The position numbers were made by a program, and so were the translations under genes. Source: Variovorax sp. CF313 (GTDB taxonomy: Bacteria > Pseudomonadota > Gammaproteobacteria > Burkholderiales > Burkholderiaceae_C). From it: a stretch of DNA of 64,000 bases. Below are positions 1 to 8,765 of this stretch, in pieces (within the stretch, counting starts at the first letter, position 1; every line of letters starts with the position of its first letter). A model generated the notes under the pieces. It made no database searches, was not told the DNA's origin, and was given only the letters and a program-made list of their open reading frames with translations. Where the stretch lies: the NCBI RefSeq assembly GCF_000282635.1, contig NZ_AKIW01000028.1, positions 1-64,000 on the forward strand, written 5' to 3'.

Positions 1-80
1 ACCGGCTTTGCCGGGCCGCAGGTATTGCCCCCTGCAAGGGGGTTGGCGAAGCGACACGAAGTGCGCGCAGCCTGGGGGTG
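1..80 (+). repeat. Dispersed intergenic palindromic repeat, copy 1
   Basis: First of four related ~80-bp intergenic copies (others near 6987, 11825 and, inverted, 34053). The shared order is a GCCGGGCC-type block, a C5/G5 hairpin (CCCCC at 28-32, GGGGG at 38-42), a TTGGCGAAGCGAC block, GAAGTGCGC and a terminal CCTGGGGG. It lies just past the stop of the CdsA-like gene and may be cut by the window edge. Function unknown; a structured RNA or transcription end is possible. Confidence 0.75.
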
Positions 81-88
81 TGCCACGT

Positions 89-1078
89 TCAGGCGTTGAA
101 GTACCAGCGGATCGAGTGGAAGAAGATCGGGGCGGCGAAGCACAGCGCATCGACCCGGTCGAGAAGGCCGTTGGCTCCCGTCACGCCCACGCCCTTCTGG
201 CCCCAGTTCGGAATCCCCCGGTCGCGCTTGAGCGCCTTCATCACGAGGTGCCCCATCGATCCCGCGATGCAGGCAATGACCGATACCGCCAGCGCTTGCC
301 CGAACCTGAACGGCGTGATGAACGAGAACAGCGCGCCCACCAGGCTGGCCACGACGATGCCGATGCCCCAGCTGGTCCAGTTGAAGCTGCGGCTCACGTT
401 GGGCGCGAAGGGCGTGCGCTGCATGCGGCGCGAGATCAGGTGCTGCACCAGCACCGAGGTCTGCACCACGAACACCAGGAAGAACACGAGGAACGCGCTC
501 TTGCCTTCGTAGCCCGGAAAGCTCAGCAGCAGCAGCGCAGGCACGTGGCTCATGCCGTAGACGCAGACCATGATGCCCCACTGCAGCTTGGCGTTGCGCT
601 CGAGGAACTGGCTCGGGTCGTCGGCCAGCGCGCTCGCCACCGGGATCGCGAGGAACACGTAGACCGGGATGAACACGGTGAACAGGTCGAAGCGCGCGGT
701 GGCCACCAGCCAGAACTGGATCGGCAGCACCACGAAGAAGGCCAGGATCAGGCTGCGGTGGTCGCCGCGCCGCGTGGGCGAGAGCGTGATGAACTCGCGC
801 AGCGCGAAAAAGGAAATCAGCGCGAACAGCACGGTGGCCACGGTTTCGCCCAGCGCCCAGCCGATCCAGAAGATGATCACCATGAACCAGGTGGTGCCCA
901 GCAGCGCGCGGAAGTGCGCCAGTTCGGCTTGCCAGGCGGCGTCGTGCACGGGGTTGCGGCGCTCCCGGAAGGTGAGGAAGAACGCGGTGGCGCTCACGAT
1001 TGCGAGCAGGCCGAAGACGATGAGGAAGAGTGCAGCGACCTGTTGGGTCGGGGTGAGGCTGCGCAGGAACTGGTTCAT
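89..1078 (-). CDS. Phosphatidate cytidylyltransferase (CdsA) family membrane protein
   Basis: A 329-residue integral membrane protein of the CDP-diacylglycerol synthase family, which uses CTP and phosphatidic acid to make CDP-diacylglycerol. The sequence has an N-terminal TM helix (about residues 15-35), several more hydrophobic helices, and the C-terminal family signature around KALKRDRGIPNWG...GLLDRVDALCF, with the conserved K/R-D and D-R-x-D residues. Its gene starts 12 bp after the stop of a PlsC-like acyltransferase gene, so the two probably form an operon making and activating phosphatidic acid. It may be a paralogue rather than the housekeeping cdsA, which in related bacteria usually sits near dxr and uppS, so no symbol is assigned. 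Confidence 0.85.
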   Translation of the reverse strand: MNQFLRSLTPTQQVAALFLIVFGLLAIVSATAFFLTFRERRNPVHDAAWQAELAHFRALLGTTWFMVIIFWIGWALGETVATVLFALISFFALREFITLSPTRRGDHRSLILAFFVVLPIQFWLVATARFDLFTVFIPVYVFLAIPVASALADDPSQFLERNAKLQWGIMVCVYGMSHVPALLLLSFPGYEGKSAFLVFFLVFVVQTSVLVQHLISRRMQRTPFAPNVSRSFNWTSWGIGIVVASLVGALFSFITPFRFGQALAVSVIACIAGSMGHLVMKALKRDRGIPNWGQKGVGVTGANGLLDRVDALCFAAPIFFHSIRWYFNA

Positions 1079-1090
1079 CTGTCGGTCATT

Positions 1091-1948
1091 TCAGACATCG
1101 CGCAAGGCAATCACCGCGGCACGCGCACGATCAAGGAAGGGCCGGCGCTCTTCGCCTTCTTCGACACGGATCGGCGCGCCGAAAGTGACCGAGCAGAGGA
1201 TGGGCACTGGCACGATCTCGCCCTTGGGCATCACGCGCTGCACGTTGTCGATCCAGGCGGGCACCAGCACCACCTCTGGGAACATCGTGGCTAGCGTGTA
1301 GAGGCCCGACTTGAACTTCTGCGGCTCGCCCGTGTGGCCGCGCGTGCCCTCGGGAAAGATGATGATCGAGTCGCCGCTTCGCAGGGCTTCGACGAGGGGC
1401 GCAAGCGGATCGGGGGCAGGAGCTGCCGCGACGGGCGGGGCTTCGGGTTCTGCCGACGGAGGCGGCGGGGCAGGGGGCTCCGGCAGGTCGAGCCGGCCTT
1501 GCGCTTCGGGCACCGTCTCGGCGGGCGGTTCCGGTGTCGTCAATGGCAGCAGGGGCTCCATCGACGGCTCGATGCGCTCGGCCGGTGAGGGAGCGACGGC
1601 TCGCGCAGCGGGCGCTGGCGGCGGGGCCTCGACCGCCACAGGGGCAAGGGATGCCGTCGCAGCAGGCGCCGCCTGGCGCTCCACGTACACCGCGTTGAAC
1701 ACCTCCGTCGTGATCCAGCGCTTGACCGGCGTGTTGGCCCAGTAGTCGCGCGCCGCGATCGGCCGCGTGATGCTGCGCAGCTCCTCGGGCAGCGCCGCCC
1801 AGATCATCACCAGGTCGGCATGGCTCTGGTGGTTGGCGAAGTAGATGCGCTGCTCGGCCTTCGGCGGACAGCCATACCAGCGCGCCTGGGCGCCTGTGAG
1901 CAACCGGACGATTCCCAACAACAACCAACCCGTGAGCTTTGCCAGCAT
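1091..1948 (-). CDS. PlsC-like lysophospholipid acyltransferase with Pro/Ala-rich insert
   Basis: A 285-residue protein of the 1-acylglycerol-3-phosphate acyltransferase family, which would transfer an acyl chain to lysophosphatidic acid. The HX4D catalytic motif lies in NHQSHADL (about residues 39-46) and the substrate-binding motif in FPEGTRG (about 198-204). Between them, at about residues 93-180, sits a low-complexity Pro/Ala/Glu-rich stretch that ordinary PlsC proteins lack; the reading frame is open throughout. The start codon abuts a divergent ATG (CATATG at 1946-1951). Its close coupling to the CdsA-like gene supports a phospholipid role. Substrate specificity cannot be read from the sequence. 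Confidence 0.85.
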   Translation of the reverse strand: MLAKLTGWLLLGIVRLLTGAQARWYGCPPKAEQRIYFANHQSHADLVMIWAALPEELRSITRPIAARDYWANTPVKRWITTEVFNAVYVERQAAPAATASLAPVAVEAPPPAPAARAVAPSPAERIEPSMEPLLPLTTPEPPAETVPEAQGRLDLPEPPAPPPPSAEPEAPPVAAAPAPDPLAPLVEALRSGDSIIIFPEGTRGHTGEPQKFKSGLYTLATMFPEVVLVPAWIDNVQRVMPKGEIVPVPILCSVTFGAPIRVEEGEERRPFLDRARAAVIALRDV

Positions 1949-1957
1949 ATGGGCGCG

Positions 1958-2374
1958 ATGATACGGGCCATGCGATGGCGTCTCGATCCTCTTTCACTCG
2001 TGTGGGCGGTGGCCCTGTTCTTCGTTCTCGTGCTGCTGGCCACCGTCGGCGCGCGCTGGGGCTGGCTGCGCAGCTTCTTCGGCGACGTGCTGGCCGTGGT
2101 GTGGGTGTACTTCGTCTTCAGGACCGCGATCGCCGCACGCGTATGGCCGCTGGCATTGGCCGCGCTGGGCGTGGGGCTCGCGGTCGAGCTCGGGCAATAC
2201 CTCGCGGCGGCGTGGCACCTGCACATCCCGAACCGCGCCTTGCGCATCGTGCTCGGCAGCACGGCCGACTGGTGGGACGTGCTGGCCTATGTGATCGGCT
2301 TCGGTGCGGTGCTGGCCATCGAAGGCCTGCGCGGCACGCTCAGGGCAGTTCGGCCGCAGGCATCCGTGCCATGA
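1958..2374 (+). CDS. DUF2809-like membrane protein
   Basis: A small membrane protein of about 138 residues if translation starts at the ATG at 1958; ATGs at 1949 and 1970 are also in frame. It has four hydrophobic segments, the first being LSLVWAVALFFVLVLLATVG, and a conserved-looking VELGQYLAAAWHLHIPNRALRIVLGSTADWWD region typical of DUF2809 proteins. Function is unknown for the family. The gene diverges from the PlsC-like gene with essentially no intergenic space and converges on mtgA with a 35-bp overlap at the 3' ends. Confidence 0.75.
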   Translation: MIRAMRWRLDPLSLVWAVALFFVLVLLATVGARWGWLRSFFGDVLAVVWVYFVFRTAIAARVWPLALAALGVGLAVELGQYLAAAWHLHIPNRALRIVLGSTADWWDVLAYVIGFGAVLAIEGLRGTLRAVRPQASVP

Positions 2375-3083
2375 CCGTCGACGCCCGCCCGCTCAGGTAG
2401 GGCGAACCGAGCCGGCGCTCGAAGAACCTGGGGCTCGGCAGCATCACCGCGAGGCGCGCGGCCTCGCTGGTGCTCAGGCGCGACGCCGGCTTGCGGAAGT
2501 AGTACTGCGACGCCGCCTCGGCGCCGAACACGCCTTCGCCCCACTCGACATTGTTGAGATAGATCTCGAGGATGCGCCGCTTGTCCAGCAGCACTTCGAG
2601 CAGCGTGGCGAGCACCAGCTCCTGGCCCTTGCGCAGCAAGGTGCGTTCGCTGGACAGCAGCAGGTTCTTCGCGAGCTGCTGCGTGATGGTCGATCCGCCG
2701 CGCAGCTGCACGGGCCGCACCGGCTTGCCGCGTGCCAAGGCGCGCGCCGCGCGTTTGGCGGCCAGCTCCTCGGCCTTGGCGTTGCGCTGGCGCGCGCGCT
2801 CGATGGCTTCCCACTCCACCCCGTTGTGGTCGACGAAGCCGGCGTCCTCGCTCGCGATGACGGCGCGCTTGAGCGTGTCGTTGATCTGCGAATAGGGCAC
2901 CCACTGCTGCCGCCAGCCGCCGCCGCTGCCCTGGTGGATGGCAATCTGGAAGGCTTCGGAGCGCTGGAACGCGGTGCTCTGCGGATCGACCACGGCCATT
3001 GCCGCGATGCGCGCCACGAAGAACAGCTCGAGTGCCGCGCCCGCCACCACGAGGCAGGCGATCAGGCGCAGCACGGCTTTCAT
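2340..3083 (-). CDS. mtgA: Monofunctional peptidoglycan transglycosylase MtgA
   Basis: A 247-residue GT51 glycosyltransferase that polymerises lipid II into glycan strands without a transpeptidase domain. An N-terminal TM anchor (about residues 5-25) is followed by the GT51 motifs: ASEDAGFVDHNGVEW with the catalytic Glu, GGSTITQQLAKNLLLS, RKGQELVLATLLE, and KRRILEIYLNNVEWG. The length is typical of MtgA. The gene overlaps the aroE stop by 4 bp (ATGA), so it is probably translationally coupled and the last gene of rnb > tonB-like > aroE > mtgA. Its 3' end overlaps the convergent DUF2809 gene. Confidence 0.95.
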   Translation of the reverse strand: MKAVLRLIACLVVAGAALELFFVARIAAMAVVDPQSTAFQRSEAFQIAIHQGSGGGWRQQWVPYSQINDTLKRAVIASEDAGFVDHNGVEWEAIERARQRNAKAEELAAKRAARALARGKPVRPVQLRGGSTITQQLAKNLLLSSERTLLRKGQELVLATLLEVLLDKRRILEIYLNNVEWGEGVFGAEAASQYYFRKPASRLSTSEAARLAVMLPSPRFFERRLGSPYLSGRASTVMARMPAAELP

Positions 3084-3940
3084 TTTTTCGCAGCGGCAAG
3101 CGATGCGCGCACTTCGGCCAGCACCTGTGCGGAAGGCGGGCGCACGCCGCGCCAGATCTCGAACGACTCGGCCGCCTGCTCGACGAGCATGCCCAGCCCG
3201 TCGCGCGCCACCGCGCCATGCGCCTCGGCCCAGGCCATGAAGCCCGCGGCCGCGGGGCCGTACATCATGTCGACCGCGAGCCCGCCGGCGCGCAGCACGC
3301 TGGCCTTCACCGGCACCGCGTCGCCCGCGAGGCTGGAGGCGGTGGCGTTGACCACCACGTCGAAGGCGCCCGGCACTTCGTCGAGCGCCCAGGCCTCGAG
3401 CGAGGCGCCATGGCGCAGCGCGATGGCCGCATGGTGGCGCACCAACTCGACGGCCTTGCCGACGGTGCGGTTCGCGACCACGACGCGCGAGACGCCCGCA
3501 TCGAGCAGCGGGCCGAGCACGCCGGCTGCCGCACCGCCCGCGCCGATCAGCAGCAGCGCCTTACCTTTCAGCGGCACGCCCGCGTTGCGCACGATGTCGT
3601 TGACCAGGCCGATGCCGTCGGTGTTGTCCGCGTGGATGCTGCCGTCGGCGTCGAAGCGTAGCGTGTTGGCCGCCTGCGCGAGCAGGGCGCGTTCGCTGGT
3701 GTGCTGCGCCAGCGCAGCGGCTTCGAACTTGAAGGGGACCGTGATGTTGCAGCCGCGCGCGGTGTCGCCGCGTTCGGCGGCTTCGCTGCGAAAGGCCGCG
3801 ATGCCTTCGGCGAAGGCGCCGAGCGGAATCAGCCGCCGGCCGTAGTCCAGCTGCTGGCCGCAGAGTTCGGCAAAACGCGCGTGGATGCCGGGCGAGCGGC
3901 TGTGCTCGACCGGGTTGCCCATGACGCAGTACAGGTCCAT
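3080..3940 (-). CDS. aroE: Shikimate dehydrogenase AroE
   Basis: A 286-residue NADP-dependent enzyme reducing 3-dehydroshikimate to shikimate in aromatic amino acid biosynthesis. The N-terminal substrate domain has NPVEHSRSPGIHARF and NITVPFKF (catalytic Lys), followed by NTDGIGLVND (catalytic Asp). The Rossmann domain has GAGGAAAGV and the NADP-side VANRTVGKA. Length and motif order are typical. It sits between the tonB-like gene, 30 bp upstream, and mtgA, with which it overlaps by 4 bp. The pairing with mtgA is common in Burkholderiales. Confidence 0.96.
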   Translation of the reverse strand: MDLYCVMGNPVEHSRSPGIHARFAELCGQQLDYGRRLIPLGAFAEGIAAFRSEAAERGDTARGCNITVPFKFEAAALAQHTSERALLAQAANTLRFDADGSIHADNTDGIGLVNDIVRNAGVPLKGKALLLIGAGGAAAGVLGPLLDAGVSRVVVANRTVGKAVELVRHHAAIALRHGASLEAWALDEVPGAFDVVVNATASSLAGDAVPVKASVLRAGGLAVDMMYGPAAAGFMAWAEAHGAVARDGLGMLVEQAAESFEIWRGVRPPSAQVLAEVRASLAAAKK

Positions 3941-3970
3941 GGCGTCTGCCTCCTTGGGTTTTCTTGTCGT

Positions 3971-4825
3971 CTACTGCGAGGAGAGTTCGACCGACCCGTC
4001 GTGTGCAAACCGGAAGTGCGGCCGGATCACGATCTGGTCCGCATGCTCCTTGCGCATCGCATCGGTGAACTTGCCGAAGTTGCCGACGCTGGCGACGATG
4101 GCCTGGGCGCGGCGGTCCAGCACGGGAGCGCCCGAGCTTTCATCGACCACCGTCGAGAGCAGTCGGCCGTCGAAGTTGACCGTGATGGTCATCGTGAGCT
4201 CGCCATAGAGCTTCTTGCCGGCGAGCGTCGGAAAGTTGGCTGTGCCCTGGGCTTCCACCCGGCGGCGCAGCGAGTCCACGTAGCTCGCGAAGGCCGCTTC
4301 CCGCGTGAAGGGGCTCAGGAAGCGCTTCTTCGGGCGTGCGTTTTCCTCGTTCACGCGGCGCTCGATCTCGGCCAGCAGGTTGATCATCTGCCGGCGCTTT
4401 TCTTCCTGCGCCGTGGCCTCGGTCGGGTCGCCGGGGTTGCGCGGGTCGGGCGCAGGCATTGCGGCGAGCTCGCGCTTGAGCTGGGTGAGCATCTGCAACT
4501 GCTCGGTCTGCATCGCATCGACCTTGCGCTGCGCGTCCTCGAACGAATCACCGACGGTGGTGAAGCTCGACGGCGGCAGCGGGCTGGTCGCGCGGCCCTT
4601 GTCGAGGTCGCCGCCGCCCGCAAGCGAGGTCTGCGCCCGCAGCCGGGCGCTGGGATCGGGCTTGTCGTTGGTCCTTGTGTTGACCAGGATCACTTCGAGC
4701 GGCGTGTCGCTGAAGACCTTGTTGAACGATTCGGGATCGACGAAGCGCACCGCGAGCAGCACGGCATGCGCAATGACCGACACGCCCAGTGCAATCTGCA
4801 GCGTGCTGAGGTCCTTGAAGTTCAT
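3971..4825 (-). CDS. TonB-family energy transducer
   Basis: A 284-residue TonB-like protein. A short cytoplasmic N-terminus precedes one TM helix (about residues 10-30, IALGVSVIAHAVLLAV). Next come a periplasmic linker with coiled-coil-like Glu/Gln/Lys-rich sequence (about 80-165) and a C-terminal TonB fold (about 190-275, LYGELTMTITVNFDGRLLSTVV). The linker is less Pro-rich than in classical TonB, and no exbB/exbD is nearby, so it could be a TonB paralogue with a specialised receptor or an envelope role. It lies 49 bp downstream of rnb on the same strand. Confidence 0.85.
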   Translation of the reverse strand: MNFKDLSTLQIALGVSVIAHAVLLAVRFVDPESFNKVFSDTPLEVILVNTRTNDKPDPSARLRAQTSLAGGGDLDKGRATSPLPPSSFTTVGDSFEDAQRKVDAMQTEQLQMLTQLKRELAAMPAPDPRNPGDPTEATAQEEKRRQMINLLAEIERRVNEENARPKKRFLSPFTREAAFASYVDSLRRRVEAQGTANFPTLAGKKLYGELTMTITVNFDGRLLSTVVDESSGAPVLDRRAQAIVASVGNFGKFTDAMRKEHADQIVIRPHFRFAHDGSVELSSQ

Positions 4826-4874
4826 TCTCGAAATTCCTCCAGGGGGCGCATTTCTCCGGACGAGCTGCCGAAGT

Positions 4875-6932
4875 TCATGCTGGCGTGTTTTCGGGTGCGG
4901 CTTCGCTGTCGCTCAGGTCGACGGCAATGGCGATCGGGCCTGCGACCACCTCTTCCTCCTCTCCGCTCTCTTCGTCGACGGCCGCATCGGCCTTCGGCGC
5001 GTCGAGGCGTTCGAGCACGGTGCCGGTCACGTCGAGCGCGATCTCGTCGATCTCGCCGAGCTTCACGCGCAGCCGTGCGCCGCGTTCCTGCTGGCCGGCC
5101 ACCGGGAACACCAGCGGCAGCGTGTCGGCACGCACCAGCGCGCCGTTCGGCAGGTCCTTGATGACGGTGGCTTCGAGTTCGGTGATGCCCTGCTGCTGCA
5201 GGTACTTCAGCGTCCAGAAGCGTTCCATGCCGCCCTGGTAGGCGTTGTACGTGGCATAGGCCGCGTCGAAGCCGGAGAGGATCGAGAACAGGTCGGCGTC
5301 CTTCGGCTTGAAAGGCGCGGCCAGTGCAGCGGTCTTGCCGTGGCGCGCCGCCGCGATGATCTGCCACTGGTTCACGAGGTCGGTATAGCGGCGCAGCGGC
5401 GAGGTGCTCCACGCGTAGCTCTTCACGCCCAGGCCCGCATGCGGCAGCGCGCGCGTGCCCATGCGCACCTTGATGCCGGGCGCGAGGCTCGCCTGGCTGC
5501 GGTAGAGGCCGGGCACGCCCAGTTCGCCGAGCCAGCCGCCCCAGCTGCTGTTGGCCAGGATCATCGCCTCGGACACGATCAGGTCGAGCGGCGCGCCGCG
5601 CTCGCGCGTGCTGATCTGCACCTGCTCGCTGCCGGTGGGCTCGCCGTCGTTGCCGACGAGGCGGAAGTTGTAGTCGGGCCGGTTGAAGTTCTCCGGCTTG
5701 CCGCGCACCACTTCGCGCTGCGCCTTCAACTGCTTGGCGAGGCGGAACAGGAAGGAGAGCGGGGCGCGCAGGTTCGCGGCGGCTTCCGGAGTGTTGTCGC
5801 TCTGGCAGGACGCGTCTTCGAGCCAGGGCTGCGTGACGACGGTGTCGAGCTGGTCGTGGCGCAGGTTGGCCACGATGGGCACGCGCTCCAGCTTCGTTTC
5901 GGTGCCTTGCAGCTCCAGCGTGGCTTCGTCGAAGCGCGCGTACAGCGACACGGCAGGCCGGTCACCGCCTTCGAGCAGGGTGTAGGTGTTGACCACGTCG
6001 TCGGGCAGCATCGTGATCTTGTAGCCCGGCATGTAGACCGTCGACATGCGCGCACGCGCCACGTTGTCGATGGCGCTGCCCGGCGTCAGCGCCAGAGCCG
6101 GCGCCGCGATGTGGATGCCGACCGTGACGGTGCCCGTGCCCAGGCCTTGCACCGAGAGCGCGTCGTCGATCTCGGTGGTCTGCGAATCGTCGATCGAGAA
6201 GGCCTGCAAGCCGGACGCCACCGGCAGGTCGTCCACGATGGCCGGTGCCGCGAGCGCGGGGAAACCGGTGCCCTTGGGAAAGTTCTCGAACAGGAAGCGG
6301 CGCCAGTGGAACTGGTAGGGCGAGTCGATGGCGCCGGCGCGCTCCAGCAGATCGAGCGGCGGGCGCTGCGTGGCGCGCGAGGCGTCGACCACGGCCTTGT
6401 ATTCGGGGGCGTTCTTGTCGGGGCGGAACAGGATCTTGTAGAGCTGCTCGCGCACCGGTGCGGGGCACACGCCTTCGGCCAATTGCGCGGCCCATTCGGC
6501 GATCTGCGCCTGGATGGCTTTTTTCTTCTCGATGGCGGCCAGCGCCTGCTGCACGATCTCGGCCGGTGCCTTCTTGAAGCGCCCCTTGCCCGCGCGGCGG
6601 AAATAGTGCGGCGCCTCGAACAGCGCGAACAGGGCGGCGGCCTGCTGCGCCAGCGAGGGCTTGTCGCTGAAATAATCGGCTGCGAGATCGGCAAAGCCGA
6701 ATTCCCCCTCGGCCGCGAATTCCCAGGCGAGGTCGAGGTCCATGGCGGCGGCGAGCGTGCGCGCCTCGGCGATCAGGTCGGTGGGCGACGGTTTCTCGAA
6801 ACGCAGCACGATGTTGGCGCCCTTGACCTTGACGCGCTTGCCGGTGTCGAGTTCGACCTGTGCCGACGCCTCGGCCTCCGATAGCACGCGGCCGCCGAGG
6901 TACTTGCCGGCTTCTTCAAACAATACAAACAT
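4875..6932 (-). CDS. rnb: RNase II/R-family 3'-5' exoribonuclease
   Basis: A 685-residue RNB-domain exoribonuclease. The start at MFVLFEEAGK is chosen because the open frame upstream of it runs through the intergenic repeat and looks non-coding. The RNB catalytic core includes SQTTEIDDALSVQG with the metal-binding Asp residues and VGIHIAAPA. Near the C-terminus SYAWSTSPLRRYTDLVNQWQI contains the conserved R-R-Y-x-D segment, followed by an S1-like region. RNase II and RNase R are close relatives, so the symbol is a best guess. First gene of the rnb > tonB-like > aroE > mtgA cluster. Confidence 0.88.
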   Translation of the reverse strand: MFVLFEEAGKYLGGRVLSEAEASAQVELDTGKRVKVKGANIVLRFEKPSPTDLIAEARTLAAAMDLDLAWEFAAEGEFGFADLAADYFSDKPSLAQQAAALFALFEAPHYFRRAGKGRFKKAPAEIVQQALAAIEKKKAIQAQIAEWAAQLAEGVCPAPVREQLYKILFRPDKNAPEYKAVVDASRATQRPPLDLLERAGAIDSPYQFHWRRFLFENFPKGTGFPALAAPAIVDDLPVASGLQAFSIDDSQTTEIDDALSVQGLGTGTVTVGIHIAAPALALTPGSAIDNVARARMSTVYMPGYKITMLPDDVVNTYTLLEGGDRPAVSLYARFDEATLELQGTETKLERVPIVANLRHDQLDTVVTQPWLEDASCQSDNTPEAAANLRAPLSFLFRLAKQLKAQREVVRGKPENFNRPDYNFRLVGNDGEPTGSEQVQISTRERGAPLDLIVSEAMILANSSWGGWLGELGVPGLYRSQASLAPGIKVRMGTRALPHAGLGVKSYAWSTSPLRRYTDLVNQWQIIAAARHGKTAALAAPFKPKDADLFSILSGFDAAYATYNAYQGGMERFWTLKYLQQQGITELEATVIKDLPNGALVRADTLPLVFPVAGQQERGARLRVKLGEIDEIALDVTGTVLERLDAPKADAAVDEESGEEEEVVAGPIAIAVDLSDSEAAPENTPA

Positions 6933-6986
6933 CCCTCGATTGTCCCACGCTGAAAACCGGCGCGATCCAATTCCAGGATGCAGCGG

Positions 6987-7068
6987 AACCGGCCTTGCCG
7001 GGCCGCAGGCATCGCCCCCCTGCAGGGGGATTGGCGCAGCGACATGAAGTGCGCGAAGCCCGGGGGTG
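6987..7068 (+). repeat. Dispersed intergenic palindromic repeat, copy 2
   Basis: Second copy of the ~80-bp element found at window position 1. It carries a fully symmetric CCCCCTGCAGGGGG core, TTGGCGCAGCGAC, GAAGTGCGC and a terminal CGGGGGTG. It lies between the YqiA-like gene and rnb, both on the minus strand. Confidence 0.8.
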
Positions 7069-7071
7069 TAC

Positions 7072-7728
7072 CTAGATCGGGTTGATGAACGCCATGACGT
7101 CGTCGAGATGCGCTTTCTCGAAGTCGGAGAGGGCGTGGTCGCTGCCTTCGAGCAGCTTGATGTTGCTGTCGGGATAGCGCGCGGACATCTCATGCCAGTC
7201 GAGCGCTTCGTCGCCCTTGGCGATGATGGCGAAGACGCGCTCGGGCCGCGTGAGCGGGCCGACTTCCATCGCACGCAGTTCGTGGATGTATTCGGGGCGG
7301 AAGTAGAAATGCTCGGCCGGGTCGTGCCAGAGGGTCTGGTCGCCGATGTAGCGCGTGAGGTCGCGTGCGGGATGCACGGCCGGATTGAGCAGCACCGCGC
7401 GGCAGCGCGTCATGCCGGCCACGTAGGTCGCGTAGTACCCGCCGAGCGACGAGCCCACCACCGCCATCGACTTGCGCGGCCAATGCGCGATGCCCTTCAT
7501 CACCATGTCGATGGCATCGTGCGGCGACGGCGGCAATTGCGGGCACCACCACTGCAGGTTCGGGTGGCGCTGCGCCACGCGTTCCGCGACGATCCGGGCC
7601 TTGGTCGAACGAGGCGAAGAACGGAAGCCGTGCAGATAGAGCAGGTGAGTGGTGTGCGCATCCATGCGAGGAAAGGACGGGAGGTGCGGCTGTTGCACCT
7701 CGCTTGGCGGGACCGGGTAATTCTGCAT
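7072..7728 (-). CDS. YqiA/YcfP-type alpha/beta-hydrolase fold esterase
   Basis: Up to 218 residues; a start at MDAHTTHLLYLHGF (7665, 197 residues) fits the family better than the upstream ATG. It belongs to the small UPF0227-like alpha/beta hydrolases. HGFRSSP is the oxyanion-side motif, GSSLGGYYA the nucleophile elbow with its Ser, and GSDHALSDFE near the C-terminus supplies the catalytic His. E. coli YqiA is an esterase of unknown physiological substrate. It is a monocistronic minus-strand gene flanked by the intergenic repeat and a divergent regulator. Confidence 0.85.
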   Translation of the reverse strand: MQNYPVPPSEVQQPHLPSFPRMDAHTTHLLYLHGFRSSPRSTKARIVAERVAQRHPNLQWWCPQLPPSPHDAIDMVMKGIAHWPRKSMAVVGSSLGGYYATYVAGMTRCRAVLLNPAVHPARDLTRYIGDQTLWHDPAEHFYFRPEYIHELRAMEVGPLTRPERVFAIIAKGDEALDWHEMSARYPDSNIKLLEGSDHALSDFEKAHLDDVMAFINPI

Positions 7729-8024
7729 GAGGTCTGTTCTCGCGAGGCCGCTTCCAACATACGAAAAGCCCGCTGTGCGGGGGTTCTTCGGGAACGCTAT
7801 AGCTTACTGAGGCCTGGGGCGCGTGGGCACCCTGTGTACGCGGAATCCAAAAGTACTCATGTGATGGCCGAGGGGTGCAGGTGGCCTGCGTTCGGGCTAC
7901 GTCACATGCGAGAGAGGGGCTCGCCTCGGAAAAGCGCGGTTTCGTGGAGCCTTGCGATGTGCATCCCATGAACCGGGTAGGCGCGTACGGATTCGGTGGG
8001 GGCGCCGAGGCTTATGCTCTGCCC

Positions 8025-8759
8025 ATGAACACTGAGGCTCAGGAGGACGCGACGCTGCACCGCTGGGGTGTGCTCGTTGTCGAAGACGACAGCCGCGCGC
8101 GTGCCTTTTTCGAGGCCAGCGTGCAGCGCAGCCCACGCCTTTTCTGGCTCGGCAGCGCCGGAACGGTGCAGGAAGCGCTGGGATGGCTGGCCCGCACCGC
8201 CACCATTCCCGACGTGCTGCTGGTCGACCTCGGCATGCCCGACGGCACGGGCCTCGACGTGATCCGGGACGCGGTCGCGCGCTTTCCTGGCTGCGAGCCG
8301 CTGGTGGTGTCGGTCTTCGGCGACGAGGAGAACGTGCTCGCCAGCATCGAAGCAGGGGCCGTGGGCTACATCCACAAGGACGCCGCACCGGAGGACATCG
8401 CGCAGACCATCGTGGAGATGAAGGCTGGCGCCTCCCCGATCTCGCCCATGATCGCGCGGCGCGTGCTCGCGAAGTACCGCAGCCTGCAATCGGCAGCCCC
8501 TCCCGGCGCGGCGCCGGGGGCAGCGCCCGAAGCCGCCGCGGAAGAGTCCGACCGCGGCCTGCTGTCGGCGCGCGAGCACGAGGTGCTGACGCTCATCGCT
8601 CGCGGCTTCTCGTACGCGGAAATCGCGCGGCTCAAAGGCCTGAGCGTGCACACGGTGCAGACCCACATCAAGAATCTCTACGGAAAGCTCGCCGTGCATT
8701 CCAAGAGCGAGGCGGTTTTCGAAGCGACGCGTCTCGGCCTGTTGTCTCATCCGGGCTGA
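8025..8759 (+). CDS. NarL/LuxR-type response regulator
   Basis: A 244-residue two-component response regulator. The start at MNTEAQEDATL (8025) is used because the longer open frame upstream has no receiver-like content. The receiver domain (about residues 15-130) contains VVEDDSRA and VLLVDLGMPDG with the phospho-acceptor Asp, and VGYIHKDA with the conserved Lys. An Ala/Pro-rich linker leads to a GerE/LuxR helix-turn-helix (about 178-240, LSAREHEVLTLIARGFSYAEIARLKGLS). The cognate kinase gene starts 6 bp downstream. The regulated genes cannot be inferred. Confidence 0.92.
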   Translation: MNTEAQEDATLHRWGVLVVEDDSRARAFFEASVQRSPRLFWLGSAGTVQEALGWLARTATIPDVLLVDLGMPDGTGLDVIRDAVARFPGCEPLVVSVFGDEENVLASIEAGAVGYIHKDAAPEDIAQTIVEMKAGASPISPMIARRVLAKYRSLQSAAPPGAAPGAAPEAAAEESDRGLLSAREHEVLTLIARGFSYAEIARLKGLSVHTVQTHIKNLYGKLAVHSKSEAVFEATRLGLLSHPG

Positions 8760-8765
8760 ACGCAG

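Noticed and set aside
8-1294. 428-codon plus-strand open frame rich in His/Arg/Glu
   Set aside because: It lies antisense to the CdsA-like and PlsC-like genes and has the composition expected from GC-rich antisense frames; no domain is visible.
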